Assembly: GCF_042186555.1 (NCBI RefSeq) | Contig: NC_133326.1 | Location: forward strand, 689,049,729 to 689,113,728 | Direction of reading: 5' to 3' | DNA: 64,000 nucleotides | From: Aquarana catesbeiana | Taxonomy: Eukaryota > Chordata > Amphibia > Anura > Ranidae | In this document: piece by piece, positions 44,801 to 53,395 of the stretch | Layout of the letters: the number at the start of each line of letters is the position of its first letter | Numbering within the stretch: position 1 is the first letter of the stretch | The notes under the pieces: generated by a model | Databases searched by the model: none | What the model was told of the DNA's origin: nothing | Seen by the model: only the letters and a program-made list of their open reading frames with translations | Translations under genes and position numbers: made by a program

Positions 44801-45088
44801 TGATGACATTGAGCTGAGGGAAGAGGCCGCTGCTTTGCCAGACAAAGCACCCTGGGCATGGGTGAGAGAGGATGAGGAGGATGAGGACGGCTTGGTCATC
44901 CACTCGACCAAGTCTTCCGCATGTTGCGGCTCAACACGGCCAGCTGCCGAAAAAAAGGCCAAGCGTGTCCCATGGCCACGTGCTGATGAGGATGCACCGT
45001 CTCCACGACCAGCACTAGACACAGAGCCTGCTTGCCCTCTCTTATTGGCTTGTGACTGTCTGCCTCTCCTTCTTGGCCTTCCAGACAT
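41801..45088 (-). CDS. hAT-superfamily transposase with BED zinc finger
   Basis: A single uninterrupted frame of 1095 residues (an in-frame ATG at 45127 would add 13). I chose 45088 because it opens MSGRPRRRGRQSQ, a basic nuclear-type start. Domains: Ser/acid-rich N-terminus with a poly-Glu run (about 192-204); BED finger with C266, C269, H290, H295; RNase H-like core with D465 (HITADSWSS) and D596 (VVCDNGTN), CLAHVLNL just after it and RWNST near 681; a second acidic run near 806-815; LDPRYKG near 900; and the C-terminal hATC dimerisation domain with catalytic E1047 in LSERTFS and DHRVRLS. hAT transposases bind terminal and subterminal DNA and excise via hairpinned flanks. It is longer than typical hAT transposases (600-900), mainly through low-complexity insertions. 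The flanking 8-bp duplications and open frame suggest recent activity; domestication is unlikely because its own ends are intact. Confidence 0.93.
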   Translation of the reverse strand: MSGRPRRRGRQSQANKRGQAGSVSSAGRGDGASSSARGHGTRLAFFSAAGRVEPQHAEDLVEWMTKPSSSSSSSLTHAQGALSGKAAASSLSSMSSVTPSLAPPCPHEDSLELFDHSVGYMLQEDAQRLEGSDDDTELDEGSNMSTDRGGAQEGQQSGSHAPPAAAYCQVCSSDEEGGDDEVTDSTWVPDRREEEEEEEEEEEEAAAHHQRGRMPSRGQPKSSTLTASHPKAPHVQGAAVSARYSKSSLVWAFFETSASDRTAAICNICLKRISRGQNISRLGTTCLTRHMLTCHAVRWQAYLKDPHQRTKRISPCSSSAEISNPTRPSVLSETCSERNEGVELGVSQPSTCGQSAFGTPTSDCTRQISLPQLLHRRKKFAPSHPHAQRLNASLAKLLALQLLPFQLVDSAPFREFVECAVPQWQVPKRHFFSRKAIPALYRHVEGNVHASLDRAVSGKVHITADSWSSRHGQGRYLSFTAHWVTLLAAGKDAGQGAVVLEVVPPPRLQNADCDTPLSSTPSSSSSSMASSSEPAVLRRRSRGYASTQAKRCHAVLELVCLGDRSHTGAEVLSALQGQVQRWLTPRQLKAGMVVCDNGTNLLSALRQGQMTHVPCLAHVLNLVVQRFLGRYPGLQDVLRQARKVCVHFRRSYNASARLTDLQKEFNLPKNRLICDMPTRWNSTLAMLQRLHTQQRAINEYLCDYGTRTGSGELGFFSPRQWAMIRDACTVLSPFEEATRMVSSDSACISDTVPLVHLLEHTLRGIMDRALEAEQRQEEEDFLSSQGPLYPDSVPACPPITQEEDEEEEEEEEDCVSMEVEPGTQHQQQSLRDQSQETHGLVRGWEEVAADHVVLSDPEDSGPNASANLRCMASLILQSLRKDPRIRGIKEKDQYWLATLLDPRYKGKVADLILPSQREQRMKHLREALQKGLCNAFPETGRLQTPVSGQRVAEASVSQRRSGGEGGRLTDAFRQFFGPQPQGMIGSSNHRQRLFYMVQEYLGARSDLDTFPTENPLGYWVLRMDHWPELAQYAIELLACPASSVLSERTFSAAGGVVTDHRVRLSTDSVDRLTFIKMNESWITTSYQAPDADVTE

Positions 45089-45120
45089 ACTAATGGCCTG
45101 TAGCTGCACTAAGCTGGGAT

Positions 45121-45540
45121 AGAACACCTGTAATTTTCTTCAAGTAGCTTTATATACTGTAACCAGACAAGCCTGCCTGTCAGTAGGAAGATAACAGGAA
45201 CGGATCTAGCTGAACACTGTGAGCAGGACGCACTGTACTAAATGTAAATAGTCTAGCTGCCTGACCGTGGTACTAATAGGATCAAATAGAACACCTGTAA
45301 TTTTCTTCAGGTAGCTTTATATACTGTAACCAGACAAGCCTGCCTGTCAGTAGGAAGATAACAGGAACGGATCTAGCTGTACACTGTGAGCAGGACGCGC
45401 TGTACTAAATGTAAATAGTCTAGCTGCCTGACCGTGGTACTAATAGGATCAAATAGAACACCTGTAATTTTCTTCAGGTAGCTTTATATACTGTAACCAG
45501 ACAAGCCTGCCTGTCAGTAGGAAGATAACAGGAACGGATC
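45121..45540. repeat. 167-bp tandem repeat in the transposase leader
   Basis: AGAACACCTGTAATTTTC starts at 45121, 45288 and 45455, a 167-bp step, about 2.5 copies. Each copy ends with the same GGAACGGATCTAGCTG...GTAAATAG core that is amplified alone in the neighbouring 57-bp array. The first copy overlaps the upstream ATG (45127) of the transposase frame. Confidence 0.95.
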
Positions 45541-46605
45541 TAGCTGAACACTGTGAGCAGGACGCACTGCACTAAATGTAAATAGCAGGAACGGATCTAG
45601 CTGAACACTGTGAGCAGGACGCACTGCACTAAATGTAAATAGCAGGAACGGATCTAGCTGAACACTGTGAGCAGGACGCACTGCACTAAATGTAAATAGC
45701 AGGAACGGATCTAGCTGAACACTGTGAGCAGGACGCACTGCACTAAATGTAAATAACAGGAACGGATCTAGCTGAACACTGTGAGCAGGACGCACTGCAC
45801 TAAATGTAAATAGCAGGAACGGATCTAGCTGAACACTGTGAGCAGGACGCACTGCACTAAATGTAAATAGCAGGAACGGATCTAGCTGAACACTGTGAGC
45901 AGGACGCACTGCACTAAATGTAAATTGCAGGAACGGATCTAGCTGAACACTGTGAGCAGGACGCACTGCACTAAATGTAAATAGTCTAGAAGATAACAGG
46001 AACGGATCTAGCTGAACACTGTGAGCAGGACGCACTGCACTAAATGTAAATAGCAGGAACGGATCTAGCTGAACACTGTGAGCAGGACGCACTGCACTAA
46101 ATGTAAATAGCAGGAACGGATCTAGCTGAACACTGTGAGCAGGACGCACTGCACTAAATGTAAATAGCAGGAACGGATCTAGCTGAACACTGTGAGCAGG
46201 ACGCACTGCACTAAATGTAAATAACAGGAACGGATCTAGCTGAACACTGTGAGCAGGACGCACTGCACTAAATGTAAATAGCAGGAACGGATCTAGCTGA
46301 ACACTGTGAGCAGGACGCACTGCACTAAATGTAAATAGCAGGAACGGATCTAGCTGAACACTGTGAGCAGGACGCACTGCACTAAATGTAAATTGCAGGA
46401 ACGGATCTAGCTGAACACTGTGAGCAGGACGCACTGCACTAAATGTAAATAGTCTAGAAGATAACAGGAACGGATCTAGCTGAACACTGTGAGCAGGACG
46501 CACGGCACTAAATGTAAATAGCAGGAACGGATCTAGCTGAACACTGTGAGCAGGACGCACTGCATTAAATGTAAATAGTCTAGATAGAAGATAACAGGAA
46601 CGGAT
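45535..46605. repeat. 57-bp tandem array with 467-bp higher-order period
   Basis: About 18 copies of a 57-bp unit (AGCAGGAACGGATCTAGC ... GCACTAAATGTAAAT). Variant units recur at fixed distance: ATAACAGG near 45755 and 46222, ATTGCAGG near 45924 and 46391, and the TCTAGAAGATA linker near 45983 and 46450, all 467 bp apart, so an eight-unit block duplicated. Because 57 is 19 codons, the minus strand stays open for 348 codons, giving a purely repetitive peptide that I do not count as a gene. Confidence 0.95.
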
Positions 46606-46804
46606 CTAGCTAAACTGAATACAGTGTATATATATATATGCAACACCTGGGATGCATATATATACACAATACACTGTAAGTGCAGCTAACTGACTGACTG
46701 TTCTGCCTAATCTATCTAACTCAAATCAAATGACACTGTCTCTCTCTCTCTCTATCTCTCAGCACACCGGAACACACACTACACAGGGCCGCCGTGCAGG
46801 CGGC

Positions 46805-46812
46805 CTTATATA
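46805..46812 (-). promoter_or_regulatory. TATA box for the hAT transposase
   Basis: TATATAAG on the minus strand, preceded by CCACAC and followed by a GC-rich start region, is the only strong TATA motif between the element's end and the transposase. The related element at 48189 has the degraded CTATATTAGG in the same place. The start site would be about 25-30 bp to the left, leaving a leader of roughly 1.7 kb. Confidence 0.55.
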
Positions 46813-47060
46813 GTGTGGGGTGTGTACTAAATCCCCTGAGCCATAATTGGCCAAAGCCACCCTGGCTTTGGCCAATTACAGCTCTCTCTACTGACGGCGC
46901 TGTGATTGGCCAAGCATGCGGGTCATAGTGCATGCTTGGCCAATCATCAGCCAGCAATGCACTGCGATGCCGCAGTGAATTATGGGCCGTGACGCGCCAC
47001 ACGAATTTAGCGCGAACGGCCCATAACGTTCGCAATTCGGCGAACGATCGAACAGCCGAT

Positions 47061-47090
47061 GTTCGAGTCGAACATGGGTTCGACTCGAAC
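47061..47090. repeat. Subterminal hairpin of the hAT element
   Basis: GTTCGAGTCGAAC (47061-47073), spacer ATGG, GTTCGACTCGAAC (47078-47090) form a perfect 13-bp stem; each half is also almost self-complementary. GTTCG/CGAAC words crowd both ends of the element (39955-40030 and 47020-47095). Subterminal repeats of this sort serve as transposase binding sites in other hAT elements. Confidence 0.8.
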
Positions 47091-47106
47091 ACGAAGCTCA
47101 TCCCTA

Positions 47107-48188
47107 GTCCTTACTAAAAACCTGATCACCTGTCTGACCATGCAGGCTGCCTATTGGGAAGTAATCCTTCTGAGGGTTACCAAGGCCAAAAAACATCAGC
47201 TGGCGCAAACTCAGCACATTTTCGAGCAGGGGGAAAAACTGGCAGACTCCTAGCATGGCTAGCTAGGGAACAGCAGCAGGTTACCAGTATAGCTCGCATC
47301 AGAGACGACATGGGGGCGGTGGTGACGGAGCCCCAGGCCATCAATGCCCAATATACTTCTTACTACAAGTCCCCGATGTATTCCACTGAGGAACTGGGTT
47401 GCTATCGGGACCAAATTACCTTCCCCAAACTCACTGAGTCAGATAGGGACTGACTGGATGGCCCGATTATACTCATGGAAGTACAACAGGCTTTGGGTAC
47501 CCTGCAGGCGGTAAAGACCCCAGGGACAGACGGGCTACCAGCAGAATTTTACCGACAGTACGGCAAACAACTGCTACCTAAAATACATGACATGGTGTCT
47601 CAGGCCTTGGAGGGGGGATCTCTCCCAGCCTCCACTGTTATGACGACTATCATTGTGGTGATCCCTAAGCCAGATAAAGACACGGAGCTGTGCTCATCCT
47701 GCTGGCCATTATCCTTGCTTAATGATGATGTTAAGATACTCTCCAAGGTACTGGCCAGTAGGATGAATGAGGTCATCCTTACCCTTTCACAAGAGTCAAA
47801 CGATGTTCATGCCCAGTAAAGGGACAGATATCAACCTCCGCAGGCTGCATGCGGTTATGGTGTCCGCTGATTTTCTCACTCCATCGGACGCGGTGGCCTC
47901 TCTCGATGCAGAAAAAGCATTTGACTCGGTTGGAGGTCCTGCGCCAATTTGGTTTTTGTCCTAATTTTATCTAGTGTGTCCAGGCCTTGTATAGCTCTCT
48001 AAAGGCTATAGTGAGAACCGGGTCCTCCCTTTCCCCACCCTTCCAGCTTTGTAGAGGCACGAGACAGGGTTGTCCCCTGTCTCTGACCCTCTTTGCGCTG
48101 GCTAATGAGCCGATAGCAATCCTTCTGCGCTCTTCAGAGGAGGTGGATGGAATACCCATGGGCCCAATACAAGAACGGATCTCTCTTT
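47107..48188 (+). pseudogene. L1-type ORF2, reverse transcriptase part
   Basis: Coding sense resumes at the duplicated GTCCTTAC (VLTKNLITCLTMQAAYW). Frames then give the lead-in (MEVQQALGTLQAVKTPGTDGL, 47475), VIPKPDKD, the degraded WPLSLLNDDVKILSKVL block, SLDAEKAFDSV (about 47903) and GTRQGCPLSLTLFALANEP (about 48057). Several frameshifts (about 47260, 47450, 47820, 47960). It ends PIQERISL at the next insertion, just before the YADD box would appear. Confidence 0.85.
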
Positions 48189-48731
48189 TAGGGATGGGCT
48201 TTCTGTTCGGGACGAACATGAGTTTGACTTGAAGATTGGCTGTTCGCCCGTTCGTCGAAAAACGAACATTATGGGCTGTTCGCGCCAAATTCGAGCGGCG
48301 CCTAACGGCCCATAATGCACTGCGGGGGCGCAGTGCATTGCTGTATGATGATTAGCCAAAGCATGCACCATGACCTGCGTGCTTTGGCCAATCCCAGCGC
48401 CCTCAGCTAAGAGAGCCATAATTGGCCAAAGGCAGGGTGCCTTTTGCCAATCATGGCTCAGGGGGACTAAGTCCATGCACCACACTATATTAGGCTGCCT
48501 GCACATCAGCCCCATGTAGTGTGTTGTTGGTGTGGATGGAGAGAGAGTGTCATTTAGATTGAACAGGCAGGCAGTCTCGTATATATATATATATATCCAC
48601 TGCATACAGTTTAGCTATATCTGACTGCAGGCTGTTCCTGGTGTACTTTTTCTAATATACTTTTGGCAGGCAGGTTATTCAGTTAGCTGCAGTGTATTTA
48701 ATATTTATATATACAGACAGTCTCGTATATA

Positions 48732-49460
48732 TACCATATTTATCGGCGTATAACACGCACCCCAAGTTTAGGAGGGAATTTTAAGGAAAAAACTTTTAGG
48801 AGGGAAGTTTAAGGAAAAAAAACTTACATTTAAATGCCCATCAATGCAGCCTTATCAGTGTCCATCTGCAGCCTTGACAGTGTCATTGCAGCCTTGTCAG
48901 TGCAGCCTTGCCCCAGTGCAGCCTTGCCCCAGTGTCCATTGCAGCCTTGTCATTGCAGCCTTGTCAGTGCAGCCTTGTCAGTGCAGCCTTCCCCAGTGTC
49001 CATTGCAACCTTGCCCCAGTGCAGCCTTGCCCCAGTGTCCATTGCAGCCTTGTCAGTGCAGCCTTGCCCCCAGTGTCCATTGCAGCCTTGTCCAGATTTA
49101 AATATGGCGCTGCCAAGATCGCAGGGACTTGGCAGAGCAGAGCGAGCGCCACCTAGATTGCAGGGGCTGGGCGGAGCCGAGATACACATAGCCGAGTGTA
49201 CTCGGCTCCTCTCGGCTCCGCTCACAGTAATGCCCAGTCCCGCCCTATGATGGCCATAACACAGGTCCAATGGTGGGACTGGGCATGACTGTGAGCGGAG
49301 CCGAGAAGAGCTAAGTACACTCGGCTATGTGTATCTCGGAGCGATCGCTCCACTCCGCTCACAATCAGCAGAGATCGGCGGGGATCGGCGTATAACAGGC
49401 ACCCACGATTTTCCCCTGATTTTAAGGGGAAAAAAGAGTGTGTTATACGCCGATAAATAC

Positions 49461-49464
<4 letters not shown>
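48732..49464. mobile_element. Nested element with TACCATATTTATCGG termini
   Basis: Left end TACCATATTTATCGGCGT and right end ACGCCGATAAATACGGTA are inverted repeats; internal text (CGTATAACACGCACC; GTGTGTTATACGCCG) extends the match. It lies in TATATA sequence of the hAT relative. The interior has a tandem cluster around GCAGCCTTG.CAGTG (48846-49100) that produces overlapping spurious frames, and an inverted pair around 49170-49340 (GCCGAGTGTACTCGGCTC). No transposase. Confidence 0.8.
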
Positions 49465-49521
<57 letters not shown>

Positions 49522-49525
49522 CCAC
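49465..49525. repeat. (TA)n microsatellite
   Basis: About 28 TA units with one shift, directly at the right edge of the nested element. Confidence 0.95.
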
Positions 49526-49584
49526 TGTATCCAGTCTAGCTATATCTGACTGCAGGCCGTTCCTGGTGTACTTTTTCTAAAATA

Positions 49585-50030
49585 CTTCAGGCAGTGTACG
49601 CAGTACACAGTACTGTGCACCCATAGTGCAGTTGCTACTTTTCTGGTGGTGCACACAATACAGTACTCCCATAGTTGTTATTACACTTCTGTTGGTGCAC
49701 TGTACACAGTACTGTGCACCCCTAGTGCAGGCGCTGCTACTTTTCTGGTGGTATACACAATACAGTACACCCATAGTTGTTATTACACTTCTGTTAGTGT
49801 ACACTGTACCGTGCACCCCTAGTGCTGTTGCTACTACTTTCCTGGTAGTGTACACAATACATAGAGTGCACCCATAGTTGTTATTACACTTCTGTTTGTG
49901 TACACAGTACCATGCACCCCTAGTACAGTTGCTACTACTTTTCTGGTGGTGTACACAATACAGTACACCGATAGTTGTTATTACACTTCTGTTGGTGTAC
50001 ACAGTAGTACCGTGCACCCGTAGTGCAGAA
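49585..50030. repeat. 97-102-bp tandem repeat
   Basis: CATAGTTGTTATTACACTTC recurs at about 49670, 49772, 49873 and 49970. Copies share GTGCACCC.TAGTGCAGTTGC and TTTTCTGGTGGTG. Lies in the leader-like part of the hAT relative, where the intact element has its own unrelated array. Confidence 0.9.
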
Positions 50031-51000
50031 GCGTCACACAGCGGGAGCCTCCCTCCATGCCTTTATGGATGCGGAGTGGCCCGAAAAGAAGATGAAGACA
50101 AGAAGATGAAGAGAAGAAGATGAAGAGAGAAGCGTAACACAGCGGGAGCCTCCCTCCATGCCGTCATGGATGCAGAGCGGCCCGAGGAGAAGAAGGGAAG
50201 AAGACGCCAATGCCACGGAGGAAGATGCCGGATGAGAACACCAGAGGAAAAACCAGAAGAACCAGAAGAACCGGAAGAAGAAGAAGATGGAGGAAGAAAC
50301 TGAAGGAAGATAGAAGATAGAAGAAAGAAGAAAGAAGATAGAAGAAAGAAGAAGCATTTAAATAAAGGAATTGTCAAAAACTGTCTCTTGTCATTTTTAA
50401 TATTTTTGACACTTTTTTTTGAAATGGTAGGGGTACGGTATCCCCTTACCATTTCACACAGAGGAGAGGGCCGGGATCTGGGGGTCCCCTTGTTAAAGGG
50501 GGCTTCCAGATTCCGATAAGCCCCCCGTCCGCAGACCCCCACAACCACCGGCCAGGGTTGTGGGGATGAGGCCCTTGTCCTCATCAACATGGGGACAAGG
50601 TGTTTTGGGGGGCTACCCCAAAGCACCCTCCCAATGTTGAGGGCATGTGGCCTGGTATGGTTCAGGAGGGGGGGGCGCTCTCTCACCCCCCCTCTTTTCC
50701 TGCGGCCTACCAGGTTGCGTGCTCGAATAAGGGTCTGGTATGGATTTTTAGGGGGACACCACGCCATTTTTTTTAAATTTTGGAGCGGGGTTCCCCTTAA
50801 AATCCATACCAGACCTGAAGGGTCTGGTATAGATTTTGAAGGGGACCCCACGCCATTTTTTTTTTTTTAATTTTGGCCGGGGTTCCCCTTAATATCCATA
50901 CCAGACCTGAAGGGCCTGGTATGAAATTTAGGGGGACCCCCCACGTCATTTTTTTTTTAAATTTTGGTTCGGGGTAGGGAATCCCATGCCGTTTTTATCA
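50030..51000 (+). repeat. Non-coding core of the hAT relative, shared with 13503-15090 and 18721-20470
   Basis: An imperfect direct repeat (GCGGGAGCCTCCCTCCATGCC at 50041 and 50142) is followed by GAAGA-rich sequence, AATAAA at 50361, and the block GGTAGGGGTAC ... GTTAAAGGGGGCT ... TCCTCATCAACATGGGGACA (50427-50600), which is also found at 14350-14525 and, inverted, near 20290-20410. GGTCTGGTATGGATTTT repeats several times up to 50930. No protein family is recognisable. Confidence 0.7.
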
Positions 51001-51463
51001 ATGAACTTCTATGTGTATTGTCGGACTGGCAATTCATTAATAGCCACGAGTAGTTTTAAATGACTTTTTTTCCTTTGAAATGTCATTTTGCTGTTAGACT
51101 GTTCTAAACACGGGAAACATGCGCCCCTTTACAGGCATACTATAGACACCCCCCAGGTACGAAATTTAAAGGGATATTACACTTTTATTGTTTCACTTTA
51201 AGCATTATTAAAATCACTGCTCCTGAAAAAACAACAATTTTTAAAACTTTTTTTTGCATTGATCCATGTCCCCTGGGGCAGGACCCGGGTCCCCAAACAC
51301 TTTTTATGACAATAACTTGCATATAAGCCTTTAAAATTAGCACTTTTGATTATTCATGTTCGTGTCCCATAGACTTTAACAGTGTTCGCGTGTTCAAACA
51401 CATTTTTTGCCTGTTTGCATGTTCTGGTGCGAACCAAACAGGGGGGTATTCGGCTCATCCCTA

Positions 51464-52450
51464 GTCCCCACACACCCCATTGTGGGGAAATCCTCGACTG
51501 CCCCATTTTGAAACCATCCCCAAACCCGAGGATCTGGGTACGGTTTGAAATCAGGACCCTGGGCGACATTGTGTCTGACGGGGGACTGCTCAGCTTTGAT
51601 GACCTTAAAAGAATCCGGACCCTACCTAATCGTATGCTCCTTAGATATTTACAGTTACACCACGCATTTCAGGCCCAATTTCTGCGAACTATAAGACTGG
51701 AAGTTCATGCAATCGAGGCCTCCCTGAGAGCACCTGGAACGGGTGGAACTCTTTCTGCTCTATACTCAATCTTGGTGAGCCTTTGACGCCTCTAAGGTCT
51801 CCCAGCTGTTTTCGGTATGGCAATCAGACATCCCGGAGATGGCTGACGATGACTGGGAAGAGGGCATCCAGCAGTACATCCCATTAATGATCTCGGCCAG
51901 AGATCACTTCACTCAGTTGACGTTTCTACATTGGGTCTACTATTCCCTGGAGAGGCTTGCAAGAATCTACCCTGATAGGCGACCGGCATGCCATAGATGT
52001 AATATTGAGGTTGGATCCTTTTTCCATGTAGTATGGTCACGCCCGCAGCTGAGGCCCTTTTGGAAGGGAGTCGTGGGGGTGATAAATTCCATAGGCAAAC
52101 TGAGGGTCCCCTGTGACCCACTACCCCTGTTGCTAGGTATATGTGACACACTGGAGACCCCACAATCTAAAAAACTCTTTGTATTTTATGCTGCTTTCTA
52201 CGCTAGAAAAGCAATCCTACTACAATGAAACAAGCCCCTTCCCCCCACGGTCCAACAATGGCAAACACTAATAGATTTGGCGCTGCCATTATACAAATTA
52301 ACATACATGGGACGCAACTGCCCCCAAAAAATTGACAAACTATGGGCAGCATGGGTACGTGAGCGGCGGTTGCCTCTGGATTAGGACTCGGATGAAAGCA
52401 ACGGGTCAGATTTGTGCAGAACGAGCATACCTATTGGGTGCAATGCTGGT
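51464..52450 (+). pseudogene. L1-type ORF2, C-terminal part
   Basis: Frames give NPRIWVRFEIRTLGDIVSDGGLLSFDDLKR (51523 onward), RYLQLHHAFQAQF, then (51839-52228) ACHRCNIEVGSFFHVVWSRPQLRPFW, the Cys/His motif near the LINE C-terminus, and the closing KIDKLWAAWV near 52330. A short 3' UTR and poly(A) follow to 52763. The stretch between the YADD region and about 51464 is missing. Confidence 0.85.
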
Positions 52451-53145
52451 ACAATTTTGCCAAAGTGGAGGAGGAATCCTCTGCCATCTTCCCAACCCTC
52501 CCTTCCCCACCCTCCTTTCCTTTTTCTCCCCTCCACCCCACCTCAGATGTCTGGGACTCCATCCCCCCTACCTTCTGTACTTCTAGCTCCACCCTGATGT
52601 GTCCCTGCTGATGTATTTCTCTCTCTTGTTCTGCTGCCACTAACCTGTTATAATGTTACAGATTTAATTGTATTATATCTGGGTGCTTAATGTATAGTCA
52701 ATAAGATTGTATTACTGCTTATCTTTGTATGTCTTGAAACTTTAAACTTTTTCTGTTAAAAAAAAAAAGTGAAACTCATATATTTTATATACATACGTTA
52801 CAAACAGAGTGATATATTTCAAACATTTCTTTCTTTTAATTTTGATGATCATGGCTTACAGCTAGTGAAAACCCCAAATTCAGTATGTCAAAAATTGTGA
52901 ATATTACGTAAGAATCAAAAAAAGGATTTTTAATACAGAAATGTTGGCTTACTGAAAAGTATGTCCACGTACAGTATAGTATGCACTCAATACTTGGTTG
53001 GGGCTCCTTTTGAATGAATTGCTGCATCAACGCGGTGTGGCATAGAGGTGATCAGCCTGTGGCACTACTGAGGTGTTATGGAAGCCCAGGTTGCTTTGAT
53101 AGCGGCCTTCAGCTCATCTGCATTGTCGGCTCTGGTGTCTCTCAT

Positions 53146-53395
53146 CTACCTCTTGAAAATTCCCCCCAGATTCTCTATGGGGTTTAGGTCAGGCGAGTTT
53201 GCTGGCCAATCAAGCACAGTGATACCATGATCATTAAACCAGATATTGGTACTTTTGGCAGTGTGGGTAGGTGCCAAGTCCTGCTGGAAAATGTAATCAA
53301 CATCTCCATAAAGCTGGTCAGCATAGGGAAGCATGAAGTGCTCTAGAATTTCCTGGTATAGGTGTTTTGTGAATTGTACTCTGGTGTTCACCAGA
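53146..53395 (-). pseudogene. Tc1-type transposase C-terminal fragment
   Basis: The minus-strand frame reads FTKHLYQEILEHFMLP, YIFQQDLAPTHTA and WPANSPDLNPIENLGGIFKR, carrying the second Asp and the Glu of the DD34E triad. The DNA-binding half is missing. It belongs to the element whose left end is at 36783-36860. Confidence 0.88.

Larger units (their letters stand above)
39938..47106 (-). mobile_element. Complete hAT transposon, 7.17 kb, with intact transposase
   Basis: Ends are TAGGGATGAGC at 39938 and GCTCATCCCTA ending at 47106. The flanks are identical 8-bp words GTCCTTAC (39930-39937 and 47107-47114), the hAT target-duplication length, and deleting the insert plus one copy restores the L1 frame. 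In the direction of transcription (right to left) it has a TTCGA-rich subterminal hairpin zone (47035-47095), TATATAAG (46812-46805), tandem-repeat leader (46600-45121), one transposase frame (45088-41801), a 142-bp tandem array (41690-41040) and a 3' end with a CCCGGGTCC block. Everything needed for mobility seems present in one unit. Confidence 0.92.
48189..51463 (+). mobile_element. Non-autonomous hAT relative, inverted with respect to the intact copy
   Basis: The left end TAGGGATGGGC and the next 450 bp match the intact element's right end read in reverse (TATGGGC.GTTCGCGC, CAGTGCATTGCTG, ATTGGCCAAAG, CTATAT.AGGC.GCCTGCAC). The right end (GTTCTGGTGCGAACC, GTATTCGGCTCATCCCTA) matches its left end. 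The middle has no transposase: instead TA microsatellites, a nested element, tandem repeats and a GAAGA-rich stretch. The flanking octamers differ (CTCTCTTT left, GTCCCCAC right), and L1 codons are missing between the flanks, so DNA beside or between elements was deleted. Confidence 0.82.
36861..52763 (+). mobile_element. Near full-length L1-type LINE with 14-bp target duplication, host to hAT insertions
   Basis: AAAAAGTGAAACTC flanks it (36847-36860 and 52764-52777). It begins GGGGGTGTGGCTAAGC, a plausible true 5' end, has ORF1 (37100-37872), a spacer, ORF2 in three pieces (38998-39937, 47107-48188, 51464-52450) and a poly(A) ending at about 52763. ORF2 is interrupted by a 7.17-kb hAT (39938-47106) and by a second hAT relative (48189-51463). 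Without these the LINE is about 5.5 kb. Frameshifts show that it is inactive. Confidence 0.88.
36783..53395 (-). mobile_element. Tc1-type transposon split by a 16-kb nested insertion
   Basis: The left terminal text (CAGGTGCATCTCATAAAAT, TTAGAATATCATC) ends at 36860 in AAAAAGTGAAACTC, and the same word resumes at 52764-52777, continuing ATATATTTTATATACATACG and the transposase end. Everything between is the L1 and its passengers. The transposase part is on the minus strand (53146-53395). The opposite end is missing beyond about 53395, so the host Tc1 was, or later became, truncated. Confidence 0.85.

Noticed and set aside
42614..44817. Plus-strand frames of 60-95 codons opposite the transposase
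   Set aside because: They are antisense shadows of the intact minus-strand gene.
41801..45127. Host-domesticated BED-finger gene
   Set aside because: The frame lies within its own intact terminal repeats and target duplications, so it is a transposon gene rather than a domesticated host gene.
45514..46560. 348-codon minus-strand frame with a 19-residue repeat
   Set aside because: It is the 57-bp array read in frame (57 = 19 codons), in the leader of the transposase. Nothing suggests a real repeat protein.
45121..46605. Evenly spaced repeats resembling a CRISPR array
   Set aside because: The repeats are directly contiguous with no unique spacers, and the context is a eukaryotic transposon.
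48834..49270. Overlapping frames on both strands rich in repeated CSLV/QPC or HWG text
   Set aside because: They are products of the GCAGCCTTG tandem cluster inside the nested non-coding element.
49577..50017. 146-codon minus-strand frame with repeated text
   Set aside because: It arises from the 97-102-bp tandem repeat.
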